Below, one piece after another: positions 10,451 to 23,700 of a DNA stretch of 64,000 nt. Numbering within the stretch: the stretch's first letter is position 1; the number at the start of each line of letters is the position of its first letter. A program made the translations under genes and the position numbers. The notes beneath the pieces were generated by a model. It was not told the origin of the DNA. It saw only the letters and a list, made by a program, of their open reading frames with translations, and searched no databases. Source of the DNA: Fragum whitleyi (lineage: Eukaryota > Mollusca > Bivalvia > Cardiida > Cardiidae); assembly GCA_948146395.1 (NCBI GenBank), contig OX411559.1, forward strand, positions 31,030,708-31,094,707. The letters run 5' to 3'.

Positions 10451-11957
10451 TGATTATTTTTCAACATTTCACAACGACATGATAATTTGAAATGAAATGA
10501 AACTGTATTGAGATAATTCAGAAAATAGATACATAATTCGGCTCCATCTGGCTAATCCGACCAAAGTTGCATAGATCTAACTTGAAACAAGAACACCGGA
10601 TATGGGTGCCAAGGGTCGGCTGCAGGTGTTGGATAATGTACAAGAAAGCGACATAACCATTTCAAAATTCAGCATTATCCCGCTTGATAGTATAGATAGC
10701 TCTTGTGATGGTGAACACATAATTACTCCGAGTTTCATGAAGATATGCATAGGTTAAAGTTACGCAAACGTTAACAAAAAACAACGCCTAAGACGCCAAG
10801 GGTATCACAATAGCTCTGGATTTCGTCGAAATCAGTTGTGCTTAAAGGAAGAACTTATATTGTCGCAAATGATGAATGAGCCAGTGCGTGACATTTTCAA
10901 CAATTTCCACGTGCGCAAGGTACATACGTTGAGCAGCAAGGACAACGACACAAAAAGAATATATGCTGACCGCCAGAAGAGGGATTAAGACATTATCTAT
11001 ATACCATATAGTAAAGTCTCTGGTCAGACTGTGCGGCTGCAGAGGCTGGCCAGGGGCTTTGCATTACGCATATGTGAAATTGTTATAAATGTCACGCACA
11101 GACTCAGTTAGAATTTTCTCCTTTCTACCTTTAAAACATGGCAGGAACAACGAAATGATATTAATTCAGTAATCGTATTAGAAAAAATACCCTCTTTATA
11201 TTAACTTAATGTGTCCTAATAAAGCATTTATGACCAACAGACATAAAAAAGATATATAATTTCCGAATAAAAACTGAACTTTGCGGGAATATTGCTGCGT
11301 TAAGGCCAAATCTTATGCATTCATGAACACGTGTTTGCAAAATGTTTGAGTGAGCGCCTTTAAAATCGGTATTCCGCCTCTCTTTCTTTCTCTCTCTCTC
11401 TTTCCCTCCCTCTCTCCCTGTTTGTTCTCTCCTGTTTTAAATACAAGAATAAATCATCCCTGTCTCTTGAGCTCTTCACAGCAACACGCTGAACGATGCT
11501 GAGTTCGGTTGAATCAAACAAAATATCGCACTAAAATCGCCGACGTTATGGATCATGTGGTAGTGGAGTGCCTGGAAAGATTTTCTGGGTCTACGATTCG
11601 AAAATATACCAAACATCAATTCGTTCAATCATTTTCCGCGACAAACCCATGAGCAGTCTACATGAGACAATCCGCTACGGATGACTGTAAATGGGAAAAA
11701 AATATCAAAAGATGACCGCCGATGATATACCCGAAGTCATACCAGCAGCAGGACTTGATGAAGAAAGAAAACGTTTTCTTTTCAAACATGTCCGTCCATA
11801 AGTCAAAGTTTCTTTCGGGGACAGTTTTGTGTCAGTCCTCCTAACTATTCAACTAAGATCGGTTTTCACATGTTGAAATGAAGTAAAATCGACATGAACT
11901 TATTGGAATTATTACAGTATTCATTTAGTTATTCATGAACTCCTAATTTTTGTCAGA
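10451..11957. other. No gene recognised; CT-rich patch at 11,381-11,425
   Basis: No frame with flanking splice sites stands out on either strand. In particular nothing here resembles the mature domain of the minus-strand BMP-like gene whose 3' exons should lie in this direction. A short pyrimidine-rich CTTTCTCTCTC patch is the only simple repeat. Confidence 0.5.
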
Positions 11958-12037
11958 ACATCCATTGCTAAGTGCTCCAATCACCGTGATATATCTGAAA
12001 AAATGTTGCAAGCGGCGTAAAACTCCAATCAATTTTT
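11958..12037 (+). mobile_element. 3' fragment of the tRNA-headed SINE
   Basis: It matches the end of the SINE at 41.57 kb (CATCCATTG, GTGCTCCAA, TGATATATCTGA, GCGGCGTAAAACTCC, AATCAATT). The tRNA-like head and middle are missing. Confidence 0.65.
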
Positions 12038-12119
12038 TTCATATTGCATGTGGGTATCGCCTATCATATAATAACCAAGAGTCATGTCCGACATGGTCAT
12101 CCCCCGACATAAAGCTTGA

Positions 12120-12345
12120 TAGTTAACTGAAGTAAGATAATTTAAGGTTCGTGTGCACTTCGCCTCTTCCAATTAATATGATCCATCTAGCTTTCATATT
12201 TTCAGTTGATAGCTAGTTCTACTCTTAGAGATATGTCTGACAAAATCTAAGTCTTTAAAATAACAAAGTGCAATGGCCCCAAAAGTTTTGGTTCTTAAGC
12301 ACTGCAGTTTTCCTCGTTGAGATCTATCCACCAATAAAGTTTCTT
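12120..12345. repeat. Diverged copy of the 156-bp tandem unit
   Basis: It shares GTGCACT, the GATCC..AGCT stretch, CTGACAAAATCTAAGTCT and AACAAAGTGCAATGGCCCC with the array at 6.4-7.1 kb, over about 1.4 units with many substitutions. Confidence 0.5.
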
Positions 12346-12704
12346 TGGGGGGGGACATTTTTTTTCAACCAATCAAAACGCCTTATTTTGACAGACGAAA
12401 CTAAAACCAGAATTGTCGCTAAGCGGACTAATAGAAACAGACGTGCTTGTCGATAAAAAAGATTGCTGTCATTTGAGAAATAATTCAAAAGTCTATGGAC
12501 CCAAATAGAAAAAAAAAACACCAAAAAACAAAACAGTTTGCCTTTTCGTGACGATTCACAAATATATCTACGTCCGATTAACATAAGGGATGCCGAGGGC
12601 TCACTACAAGACTTTATTAAGTGTCTAATGGTCTAGACACTTAGTACAATTAATCTTGTGCTGAACCATCGATATAAACGTAAGATAAGCCCAATGGTAC
12701 TAGA
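12346..12704. other. No gene recognised
   Basis: Contains a poly-G/poly-T patch at 12,346-12,366 and A-rich runs. No mature TGF-beta domain is seen. Confidence 0.5.
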
Positions 12705-12979
12705 TCACTCAAGGGCTTTAATATTCGAGCTCATTGCATCACCAGAAACAGGTAAACGGCGAATATGAAAATGCCTTCTCCTCCTCTTCCTCCTCCTCAT
12801 GTCTTTTCCTAAATTACTGTTTGCGGCATCGTTAGATGTGTTGCTGAATTCGTCGGCAGATCTTCGGCTCCTTGCGTTCAATACTCGGGAATTCTTAAAA
12901 AACCCGACCATGAAGGCCTGTTTCGGATCAGGACCTCGTCTCCCAACCAGTCCAATCTTTCCTGGTGCGATAACTCTAC
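12705..12979 (-). CDS. BMP-like gene exon 4: end of prodomain with polybasic cleavage region
   Basis: The acceptor is a T-rich run ending TTTTTCAG at 12,980-12,982. The exon opens in phase 1 with RVIAPGKIGLVGRRG, then QAFMVGFFK, the conserved block just before the cleavage site in BMP5-8 prodomains. A Ser/Asn-rich linker and a long basic run (MRRRKRRRRHFHIRR) follow, with several furin-type RxxR sites. The frame runs to TGA at 12,705. A GTGATG donor candidate would end the exon at 12,743. If no donor is used the protein would stop without a mature domain. The donor is uncertain; the rest is well supported. Confidence 0.8.
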
Positions 12980-15900
12980 CTGAAAAATAAACAAAAACTT
13001 TTACTTTCCACGACGTCAACCTACGTCATCAGCTGACGTCATCAGACACAAAGTTTCGTTAGCATATTTTCATTGTGTGATTCAGTTTTTTTTAGCTCTT
13101 ATAATGTGATTCATTAAAATGTATCTTAAGAATCTAGTCTATCTGGTATTGCGTACCAACCGTCGCTATATTTATGACCTTGTAAGATATCCCACGCAAA
13201 ATGGCGAACATCCAACAGCCGTGCTATACCATGCAGGTTGTCACCCCTCGTTCTTTTTTCACGGAGAAGAGAATTACGTCATCTTCAATTTGATAGGCTA
13301 ATTAACGTGCAAATCAAATCTGATGAATATTCATAGAATTGACGTTTCGCTTACGAAAAATCAAAGGGATAACCGCAAGTGCTTGATTTTTACCCGTAAC
13401 CTATTTGACCATCAGCTGTGACCTTGGCGTTTGGCGTATCTGGAAAAACTATTCGCATGGCACTAGTACACACCCAGGTGAACAACTGTTACAAGTTATT
13501 TTGAATGTCATCCTTAAAAGTAGAAGTTATGCTCCAGGTTAGGCTTGAAAGTGGTAGCCGATGCCATTCGTAATTTAAACATAATACGTAGATGTAATGT
13601 AAAACCATAAAATTCAACAATTGCTGCAAGCGACGATAAATATCTTAATTTACTTTTGAATTATGCAATGGGAACGCATAGAAAACTCGTTTGAAGCGCA
13701 CCTATAGAACTAAGCGGTAAAATCAAGGCATGACCGATGTGTTTAAAGACGACATTGTGATCTATTTGACATTCCAACTGTTACAATCCATGCCTTTCTA
13801 GCCTAGTTAAATATATTGTGAGTATGGCATATATAGGCAGTTCATAGCTGATCAAAAAACGAAATTGAGGGAAAAAACAACAATAAACCTTGTATGACTT
13901 AAAGAGTGTTCTTTGACCTTGAAGTAAACCTTTAGAAAACAGTACAATGCGGGGTAAAATGTCACATAATTCTATAACTACAGCAAAACGGAGAGGATTG
14001 TAACCGTGTTTGAATTCCGTGAGATTTTTATTTCCGGTTTGATCGTAAAGGGTGCAGTGTACGGGTTCAAGTCTAAGAATATTCGAATTGGCCTGGGTCA
14101 AAAAATAAAATAGTGAAATAAGCAGTGTTCTTAAGGTATTACGAGAGATAAAAATGTTTTTATATTAATCACAAACTATAAATATAACTGGAAGTATGAT
14201 TGTCACCAAGCAAATCAAGTCTGGACAATCGCTGATAACGTAATGCTTCACGCTAGTGCTCCTAAGGTGGTCAAAATACTACTTTTTCAAAAATATTATA
14301 GGTTTGTGAACCTTAACTTTAGCATTTGATGATAATATTCATATTAAAGAGAGGATTTTATATGATTGGTGATAAAAGACCAATTCGATTAAACGTGTAA
14401 ATTGACATTGACATGATGAGTGAATTGGAATTGGTTTAGGAATGCTATTAAATGAGTGGGAGGAGCTAATTTTGAAGGAAATTAAGGGGAGGTAGAACAA
14501 TGTTGATATCTACGCCCTGTTACCTTCCTATAATAAGATAAAAGTACTTTTCTGTTTTTAACACCCCAAATACCAATCAGGCGATTTAACCCCCCCCCCC
14601 CCCCCCCCAAAAAAAAAAAAAAAAAAACCAACGACAACAACAACAACAACAACAACAACAAAAAATAGATTTGAAAGAAAACGTGCTCGTTTTCAAAAGT
14701 TTTGTTTAACAATTTCGGAACATTTTTTAATAGTTTGATTGAGTGTTTGGAATGAATGGAGCATTTAGTGAGCAATTTAGAATGGTTTTAATCAAAGTTA
14801 GAGTCAATATCACGATTTGAGGAGCTGTATTGATCCAACCTGTGTGTGCATTTCTGATTATTTATCGTCTCTACCGTAGCACATGCCCATATGAGCGACG
14901 CCCCCACAGGACGCGTAGTTACTACAGGGGATAGTGCAAGGATACATGACGAAGCTACTGCTGAGATCCGCCATAGTTCTTTAACATGCTCCGTGTAAAG
15001 CACCGTCTCACGGGACCTCGCACTAACATCTCATCCGAAGGACAATTAGTTTGTTAGTGTGTCAGCCCGGGAATCGAACCAACGCGGTCGATCTTCAATG
15101 CATTTGAAGTTCGGTTCTTACAAACTGAGCTAATCGGACTGACTGATCTTACATTTGTGAATCGTTAACTTATATAATCACCATTTGCTAGTTTTGTCAC
15201 TCTGATGTATAGACCCAGATTAGACAGCGGGTTGCTCATCCATTCATTAACAGCATTGGTAACATTGATATTTACCCAGCCCTCAAAATCCATAGGAACT
15301 GTGGTGTTAGATACTTGAACAAGTTTTTTGTCTCTGCAATAAAAATAAAAAGCTATTTCGCAGAGATGTATACGTCACCGGTATAAAGTTTGGAGGGTTT
15401 GTACGTAAATAGGAAGCTGATATATCATTTGTTTCTGAAATTGAAATAGCCGTTGTTAGAAATTAAGAAAAAAAAGACAAAATGTTTCCGTTTGCTTCGG
15501 TTAAAAAATGACAAATGAAAATCATAAAAGTGAAGATTTGTCCTTTTCGGAAAATGTTTAATGTTTTCTCTAGAACGAGTTATAGTACGACGTCCTAGGC
15601 TGCATCAATCGGGAACCCTCGGTGATTCTACGGAAAAGATCTCGGGAATAATACGGATGCAGCCATGCAAGCGCGTCATTTCGCGCGTAGGTTTATATTA
15701 CGTCACAAACATCAACGGTCCCGCTAAGGATGACGTTGCAAAAAACTATAATCAGCGAAAGAATAAAAGTGGGAATATTATAATTTGATAACAAAACGCT
15801 GTGTTTTACAGCGTTTTGTCATCAAATTATAGTGTGCCCGAAGATCTCCAAAGACGATCGGAGAGAATTAACAAAATGTGATTTTCTACAAGCGTATTAA

Positions 15901-18900
15901 CCGAAGTACCACCAGGAGCCGATTTACCTAAAAATGACTCAAAATTACTACTGTTACGTCCGAGGTACTTTTCAGATTACGGAAAAGTCCGAGCGATGTT
16001 CCGAATGAGGCTGCATATAATACGTAATGTAACCATGATTACGTTAACATTCATGATAGACTGTTTATGCAGTTATATTGAGATTTTTAAGCAATTAGGA
16101 TAGATATTCTTCAATAGAAACATATATACCAGCTCACGTTAATATTTAAGTTATTACACTGCATAAGGGCGTAACTACCATTACACACATTACATAGATG
16201 CGTAATAGAAATAAATCTTCTTTCGAAAAATATCGATGATGAGTTATCAAAGCATTGAAACTACAGCTTACTAAAGCTGTGGTTTAGATGTTTTGGTTAT
16301 TCACCGACGTTCAAATCATAGAAGCAAATGTAATAAGCAACGGGGTAATTAGTGTTGTCGTTGTTTTATTCTCTGCTTCACAAATATGCTAGCTTTGATT
16401 TGATTAAATCACATTGAGTGTCAACCTAGAATACATTTCTCGTCTTTAAAAATTAACTACAGTCGATATTGCTCGAGCGACCAAGTCTTTTAAACGACCA
16501 ATTCTATCAAGCAACCACCGTAAAAAGTATATATATTCAATCTGGTGAAAATATTGCTTTTGTTGTTCACTCAATGAATATGAATCGAGCTTACACTGAA
16601 TCAAACGACTATCCTCTATAACCCTTCCTTTAAAGTGGAGTAATTGTTCATTGGAAACATTTTCAAATGCCTTGAACAGCAAAGAAATGACAGAAAAGAT
16701 TGATTGATTAATGAAAAGGAAATTCAGTATTAGGGAGTCAGAAATTGATGATGCTTGTAACCTTTTTGATGACTTACTCGGGATCGTTGCCTTGTTGTAT
16801 TCGGAACACCTCGATGAGACATTCGGCATCCTTGGATTTCTTCGATTCTTTGTATAGTCGAAGTTCAGCAACAATCACGGACTCCGTAATCGCAACATCA
16901 CTGGTGTCAAAAAACATGGTGCTATCTTTGTCATGGCGGATATGGGGTATTTTGTTGGCTGAAAAAAATGGTTTTATCATTTTAAGACATACAGACTTCA
17001 AAAAAGCGTTGAGTTTGACGAAGATGATTAATCATTTCACAAAATTAAACCAAAGTTTTACTTAATTTTACTTAATATGTGGTTTTAAAAGGCTTGCTCA
17101 TTTAGATATAAAAACAGTGGAAATATTTTATTTATACAAGAACACAATAATACTTTATATATGGTTCTATGTAACTTTTCTAATTTCAAAACAATGACTT
17201 TTATTTTCTTTTTTAACAAAAATGAATAATTAATTTCCAATATAATTTTTCAACCTTAAACTTTCGTTCGATTATATTTCTCGGCTGCCTTCTCGAATGC
17301 TATTCATTATCTATCATTTAAGACATCAACTTGAAATTGGCCTTAAAACCATCATTGTAGGCGTAAATTATTCTTAAACTCTGAGTAAAACACAAATAAC
17401 TTAGAACCTTCATCTTCCAGGCTGCTATATTCAATCAAGAATTAATGTAGCAATAGATGAGATTTGCCCCATCCTGATATTTAGAAGGCTACTTACAGTT
17501 GTTTAATGTTAAGCCCTAAAATCCTTTCCTAAGATTCTTATGTCACATGGGTCAAGATATACTTAAAATGTAATTTTGATAATTCGATTTGGCTGCCATC
17601 ATGACTACCATACACATTTCCTATGTCAAAATATGCATTTGTTATGACATAGACTTTTATTCTCGTACTCAAACAACAAGTAAACCACAAAAAAATATTT
17701 GAAGGGTCGTCATGGTGATCTACAGAGCTGTTATATTCGATAGTTCTGGCTGCCATCTCGATTTTCTCAAAACGCTCAATGATGACAAGATGTCACCAAC
17801 CAGATTCTGGTAAGGGAAGACCTTAGCTACCAGAATCAGTCAACAAAAAAATTTTGAACCCTTCTTCCAAGCTTGATATCCACCTGACTATTAGTATTTT
17901 TTCAAGTAATTGCACGCTCAGAGACGAAAATTACATCAAATAAATGATTGAGAGAGGATGGCATGTATCAAATCTTAATTTTTCTAATTTAATTGATTTG
18001 TTAGTGAAATCATCATGTGATAATCCATTTTTAAATCTCATTAAGGCTACCAACAATAATATTGGAACATTTGAAAATAAAACTTTCCGTAACGCGAATT
18101 CTCCGTTTTTTTTCTATGATTATTTTCCGGCATTGTATTACTAGAAACCCACAAAAATCAAAGTGCTGTAAACACTGTAATTGTGCGTTACTGAATGACT
18201 GACCCGCTTCTTGTCAATTCAGGGATTTATGTATATCTAGTTTTAGAATATAAAAATAAAATAAAAAATGAAATACAAACCCAAACCAAGTTATTGTTAA
18301 AGATATAGTCAAACCATACATGTTACATTTAAAGATACCTTAAAATTTTTTGGGAAACGTCATCAGACAAAGATTTTATCAAGGACGTTGACAAAATTAA
18401 TTCAACATCTAACTACCAAATATGAGCATTGGAATTTGCTTCTTCCATAGTTTCAGGTTTGTATATTCAGGCGAATACATCTCCATTTTTGATGCGGAAA
18501 TATTTATATGAAAAACACTTCATGTACACGTTAGCATGTTCATCATTTGAAATGATAACGAGGTCCAATGGTTAAATTGCATCTCGAAAAGTTGTAGATA
18601 CAAGTTTTCAGAAAAGTACACTGACAGAGACTTATACACCAAGGTAAAGCTACAGAGAGAAGAGTGACACAATACATATACACCCTCTCTGTAAATAGTG
18701 AAAATGTTAATTACATATATAAGGGGTGATTCCAAGGAGGGGAATTAGGTTATTCTTCCCACAATCCATCTCTGTAGCTTTTTTCCCTCATAGGTACGAA
18801 GTGCAAATTTACAACTGTATTTCAGTAACTGAAAGTTGATATTCTGTTGTTAAGCTAAATGAATCAACTGATAAACCCTTCATGGAATGAACCGTAAATA

Positions 18901-20734
18901 AAAACTTCAATTAATAATCAGAGAAAATCAGAAGCTCAATTTATACCAGCAATTTTTGAAACAAAATGGATATGAATTCGGACAAAGGTAGGTTTTATAA
19001 ATTATGATTAGATGCAATCCGGGCAGAGCCGCTATCGAGCCTCTGCAAATTAAAAACCGTAAAACAACAACAAAAACAACAACAAAAACATGACGTTGCT
19101 AATATGACATCCTGTTTTACAGTTAAGAATATCGTGAAATTGACAAGATGAATGATATTTGAATAGACATGGAATAATTGAATAAGCGATAGGAGTAGGT
19201 TTTGGATGAAATTTTTAAATCTCTAATTTTGATTAAGATGAACAAAATTAGCGATATTTATTTCCTCCCCCTAATAAGATATGTATTCCAGTTTTATAAA
19301 TAGCGTTAATGCCTTTCCAGACCAATCAAACGCTTCCAAAAATCAATAAAGTCAACGAAATCATGGATTTTTTCCAGCAATTTTTATTTTGAATTAAGGT
19401 ATTTATAGTAATTTTGGAACGTTTTTTTAATGTTTTGAGTGAATGAATGGATGTTGAGTAAGCGACTTAGATTTTTTTATCTGAATTAAAGTCCATTTCA
19501 CGATGCTATTTACTGTAATGCCGTGGACGTTGGCCCTTCCAGGCAAACTATTATACTGCCGATGAAAAATAGCTATATTCACATGATATTGTATTTTAAG
19601 AAATCTTTAGACTAGAAAATTGACTCCCTGTATATAAGAACGCCGATAACTTACTAGCCGATTTTCATCGTACCTTTTAAGTTAATTCATAGAAAATCAA
19701 AAAAAAAAAAAAAAAAAAAAAAAGAATGAACGTTAAATGTAATAAACTAAAACAAATAATTTTCCTCGCGATTTCTAATATTGTATACAGTCTAAAACAC
19801 AATCGATCCAGAAAAATCCTACGTCGCTAATTCTTTACCCGAATAACGATAAAAATGTGCAAATGCCGTAAATGCGTTTTTGTATTGCAAATTAGTGGCG
19901 TAGGTGGGGCTTTACTTAGAGACCGCATAATTAAAGGTAATGGTTCGGGGTCCTCCCCCATCGAGGGCGAAGGAATCAGGGACCCTTATAGGTGACAAAG
20001 AGTAAAGTCCTACAGCAAGAAAAGAAAGAAATAAAGCATTATAGAGGTGCCAAATATGCTCTTAGATGGCTGCACGCACTTAACAAGTTTTATGTTTAGG
20101 CGATTGAACTAAATCTACGATCATAGGTCAAGCATTCGCCAATTGGCCATTTAGTAAAGGAAGGACCAGTGGTCCTTTTTGACAAAGATCGTTCCTTGTG
20201 TATGATTGCATCATAACCCACTAAGGATTGATAAGCCTTATCCACATTAGGCCTGTAGACGGATCCCGTACGGCGCGCGTTTTCTAGCCGTATTCCAAAA
20301 ATCGAGCAAAACTGGAATTGCAGCATAAGGTGTCTTTTTTATTGTAGCTCGATTTTAATCTCGCTGTAGAACTTGTGATTTCCTGTTACTGTAGCGGGTC
20401 ATTAATCTCACGGCCGTATGAAGACTGATCTTAGATACTGTTGTAAAGGCATCAAACTACCGAAATCCGATCATCGTACATCCCTACTATGTTTCCTTTC
20501 ATCAAATTGACTTCAAAGGTATTAGTAGGCAAGTTAGGGTCTCCATACGATTATCATAGGATCAAGACTAGATATCGTTGACAATTCAATAATCCCTTTA
20601 AACGCGCCGTGCGGTAACAACAAACGCCGCAAGATCGCATCAAGAAATTGTGCAATAAGTTTTATTAAAACAGTCGGGACACCATACTATTTTGCAAAGA
20701 GAAACAAAGAGCGTTTGACATCATAAGAAGTAAA

Positions 20735-20781
<47 letters not shown>

Positions 20782-23700
20782 AAGCCGAAGTCCTAAGGCC
20801 AACTTCGTGGTAAGGGTAGGCCAATTTTTAAGCATAACAACTACAAGCCAAACCTCTTAAATGATAGAAACGACTCTCCTTTATTGTACTGATGGTTATT
20901 TGAGATGCAATGGGTACCCTATCTAAATGTCCATGCCTACACTGTCAACTTTTCGGTCACTAAGAATGGGGTAAAAAATGAAACAAGAGCTTGGTATAGT
21001 GGCACATGAACGCTCGAAGGGGCTTGTCATTTACCTAAGCTTGAATGACGATTTTTTTTTCAATTCAAAAGTAGATAATTCAAGAACAACTGCACCCAAT
21101 AGAGATACACTGTGACAAGTATCAGTACAATCTAATTGCAATTATAGGAGGAGTTGTAAACAGAAAACACACTGATTTCAATATATTTTGTTAATTCAAG
21201 GGCATGAAATTAAAAAAAAAAAAAAAAAAACATATAAAAATGATTTTTTTTGCACAACAACTCATAATGGAGAGTCCTTCTGGTAAGTTTCAGTCCATTC
21301 CCATGCAATCTAATCTGTTTGCTTGTTTCTCACAATGAATATATAGTAATTTGCGATCAATTCAAGAGCAGATAATTCAAGATAATTAAAAAAAAGATTA
21401 AAGCTTTTTGAATTTCGACAGATTTATGCACAACTAAATTTCATAAAGATACGTGTACATCGTTGCAAGATTCAGCTTAATTATTACGGGAGCTACTTGA
21501 ATTTCAAATGTCTAAGGAACGCCTAGAAATCGTTAACAGTAATTGTGACAAGATTGTGATCATTCCCATTTAAAGTTTAGGATGAGTTGCGCACACAAAA
21601 AAATGCAAATGGACCGAAAGACAGACGGGTGGGTGGCCGACCGGAGACATAACATAATGCGACCATTCGGGCGTATGAAACAGAATAAAGAGTAATCACA
21701 AATTCTGAAAAGATTTTTGCAAAAGAAGCACAAAGGTCATAATGTGTTAATATAAGATTTTGTCAGTCGTATATGGGCACCAAATGATTTGGTCCAGTAT
21801 ATTCTCGACCGGCTTCGTCCCCATGTCTCTCATATCTGGATTTATCTTATAACTATACAAATATCCGTGTGATAACATCTCGTATGATATTTTTTTATGA
21901 AATCACATAGCTATTTTTAGAACAATGATATTATGCGGTTATTTTTAGAAACTTGCATTTCAGTTATAAACATTGACGATAACAAGACAAAGAGAGGTTA
22001 TTAGTTAAATATAATACATACTTAATGTATTGTAAGAAAAAATATCTAACTAGGTCGTGAGAATTGATAATCGTCTCGGCATAGCCCCAATAATGATCAA
22101 TTCTCCCAACCTCGTTAGATATTTTTTCTCATACAAAACGCAAAAAGTATGTATCATACATGTATTTGACAGCGGGAAAAGATTTTACGTAAACCAAAAG
22201 GTTATATCTAAGCGTTTGGCGCTTACTATCTGGAAGTCTTATGTAATGCATTATCTGTTTGAGTCTTTCTATAACGCAAATAAATACGCACACTGATGTT
22301 TATAAGAACGAACCATCGAAACTTTAAACAAGCATTTTGTTTAAAACTAGCAACCATCTCAAAGGAAATATTTTTTTTTAATTGATTCAGCTATATGCAA
22401 AATTTTGATATGTGAATAATATGAAATTACGAGCGTATTAGCGTACAAAATACATCTCTGTAAAAAAATAAATTCCGAAACTTCTTGTGTATCGGGGATC
22501 ATGAACCGATTTTACGCCAATAGATCCAATACAAATCACCAAGACTCCATTTCAACCACGTACTGAAATCGTCAATTTGTTCTTTTATCTTTTTTCTTTA
22601 TTCATCAAATAGAAAGACTTGTTTACCACTTTTATATACTTGGTTGGTAACCTTCAGGCGTCTGCGAAATCTGTCAATTTAGGGCTTCATCTAGATCGTT
22701 TGATACCCGTATGGCGCGTATACCGTCATTAGCTTAAGATTTCACTTGGAATTCAAGGATTCCACATATGCCACCGTAAATGGGCTCAGGATATACGAAT
22801 ATTATGTTCTTTGAAACATCTTTGGAATTCATCTAAACACATAAGAGGAGGGCTGAGAATAAAAAGTTTAAAGAATTTAAAAACGAGCAAAAAACAAAAA
22901 AAAAAAAAAAAAAAAAAAAGAAAAGAAAAACACACACACAAAAAAACACCGATGATAATTTTAGGAAAACATGTATTTTATCATTAAAACTCCTGGTAAT
23001 ATTCAGGGTCAAATTTGTACGCATGGAATTAGATCATCATTCAATCTCATAATTACGGTCCAAATTTACACGCACGTGCGTTTGTGCGTATATGGCAGCT
23101 ACGCAACTGCAAATAAATAAGAAAACACTGTAGATTCAAAATCAATTACATCATCTTTCAATCCTATATATTAATGAAACAAAATTTACAATGCACTTGT
23201 GATAATTGCTGTCGAATCTCAAGATATGAAGAGATTTCGCTATTCGCTAATTTCAGATGTCTTAACTTGTAGATCTTGGAGCCCAATTTAAAACAGTATT
23301 TTATCTCGTTATAATACTGATTTTGCTGCTTCTGGTTAATAATTGTAATAATTGATATAATATTGTATTTGATGAATGTAAGTGTTGATATCTGTCCCTC
23401 TTAACTCAAGTAATTGCAGTTGAAAATTAGTTATGTATGGTGTGTTCATTTCTTCGCGACAAAATGAATTACAAATTTTTACCCTACCGTGCAAACGCAA
23501 TTTCTCGGTCCTTGCTCAACATTTATAGGTTACACTCCTGTCTGTTTTGGCCAAGATAATTATATAGTAATTTGGCATATTTTGACCGTCCGTAGATCTT
23601 TAAAAGACACATTTTAGCACGTTTTACAGACCATTCTTTGTTTTTGAAATTTTGTCAAGAGGATGCTTTCATCAGCGGTTAAGTTTCTCAAATCTTTCAT

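Noticed and set aside
16446..16777. An extra exon after BMP-like exon 2
   Set aside because: The frame continues past a strong GTAAGT donor and lacks homology. The phases require splicing to 15,182-15,333.
22833..23024. A Phe-rich peptide on the minus strand
   Set aside because: Produced by an A homopolymer and CA repeats.
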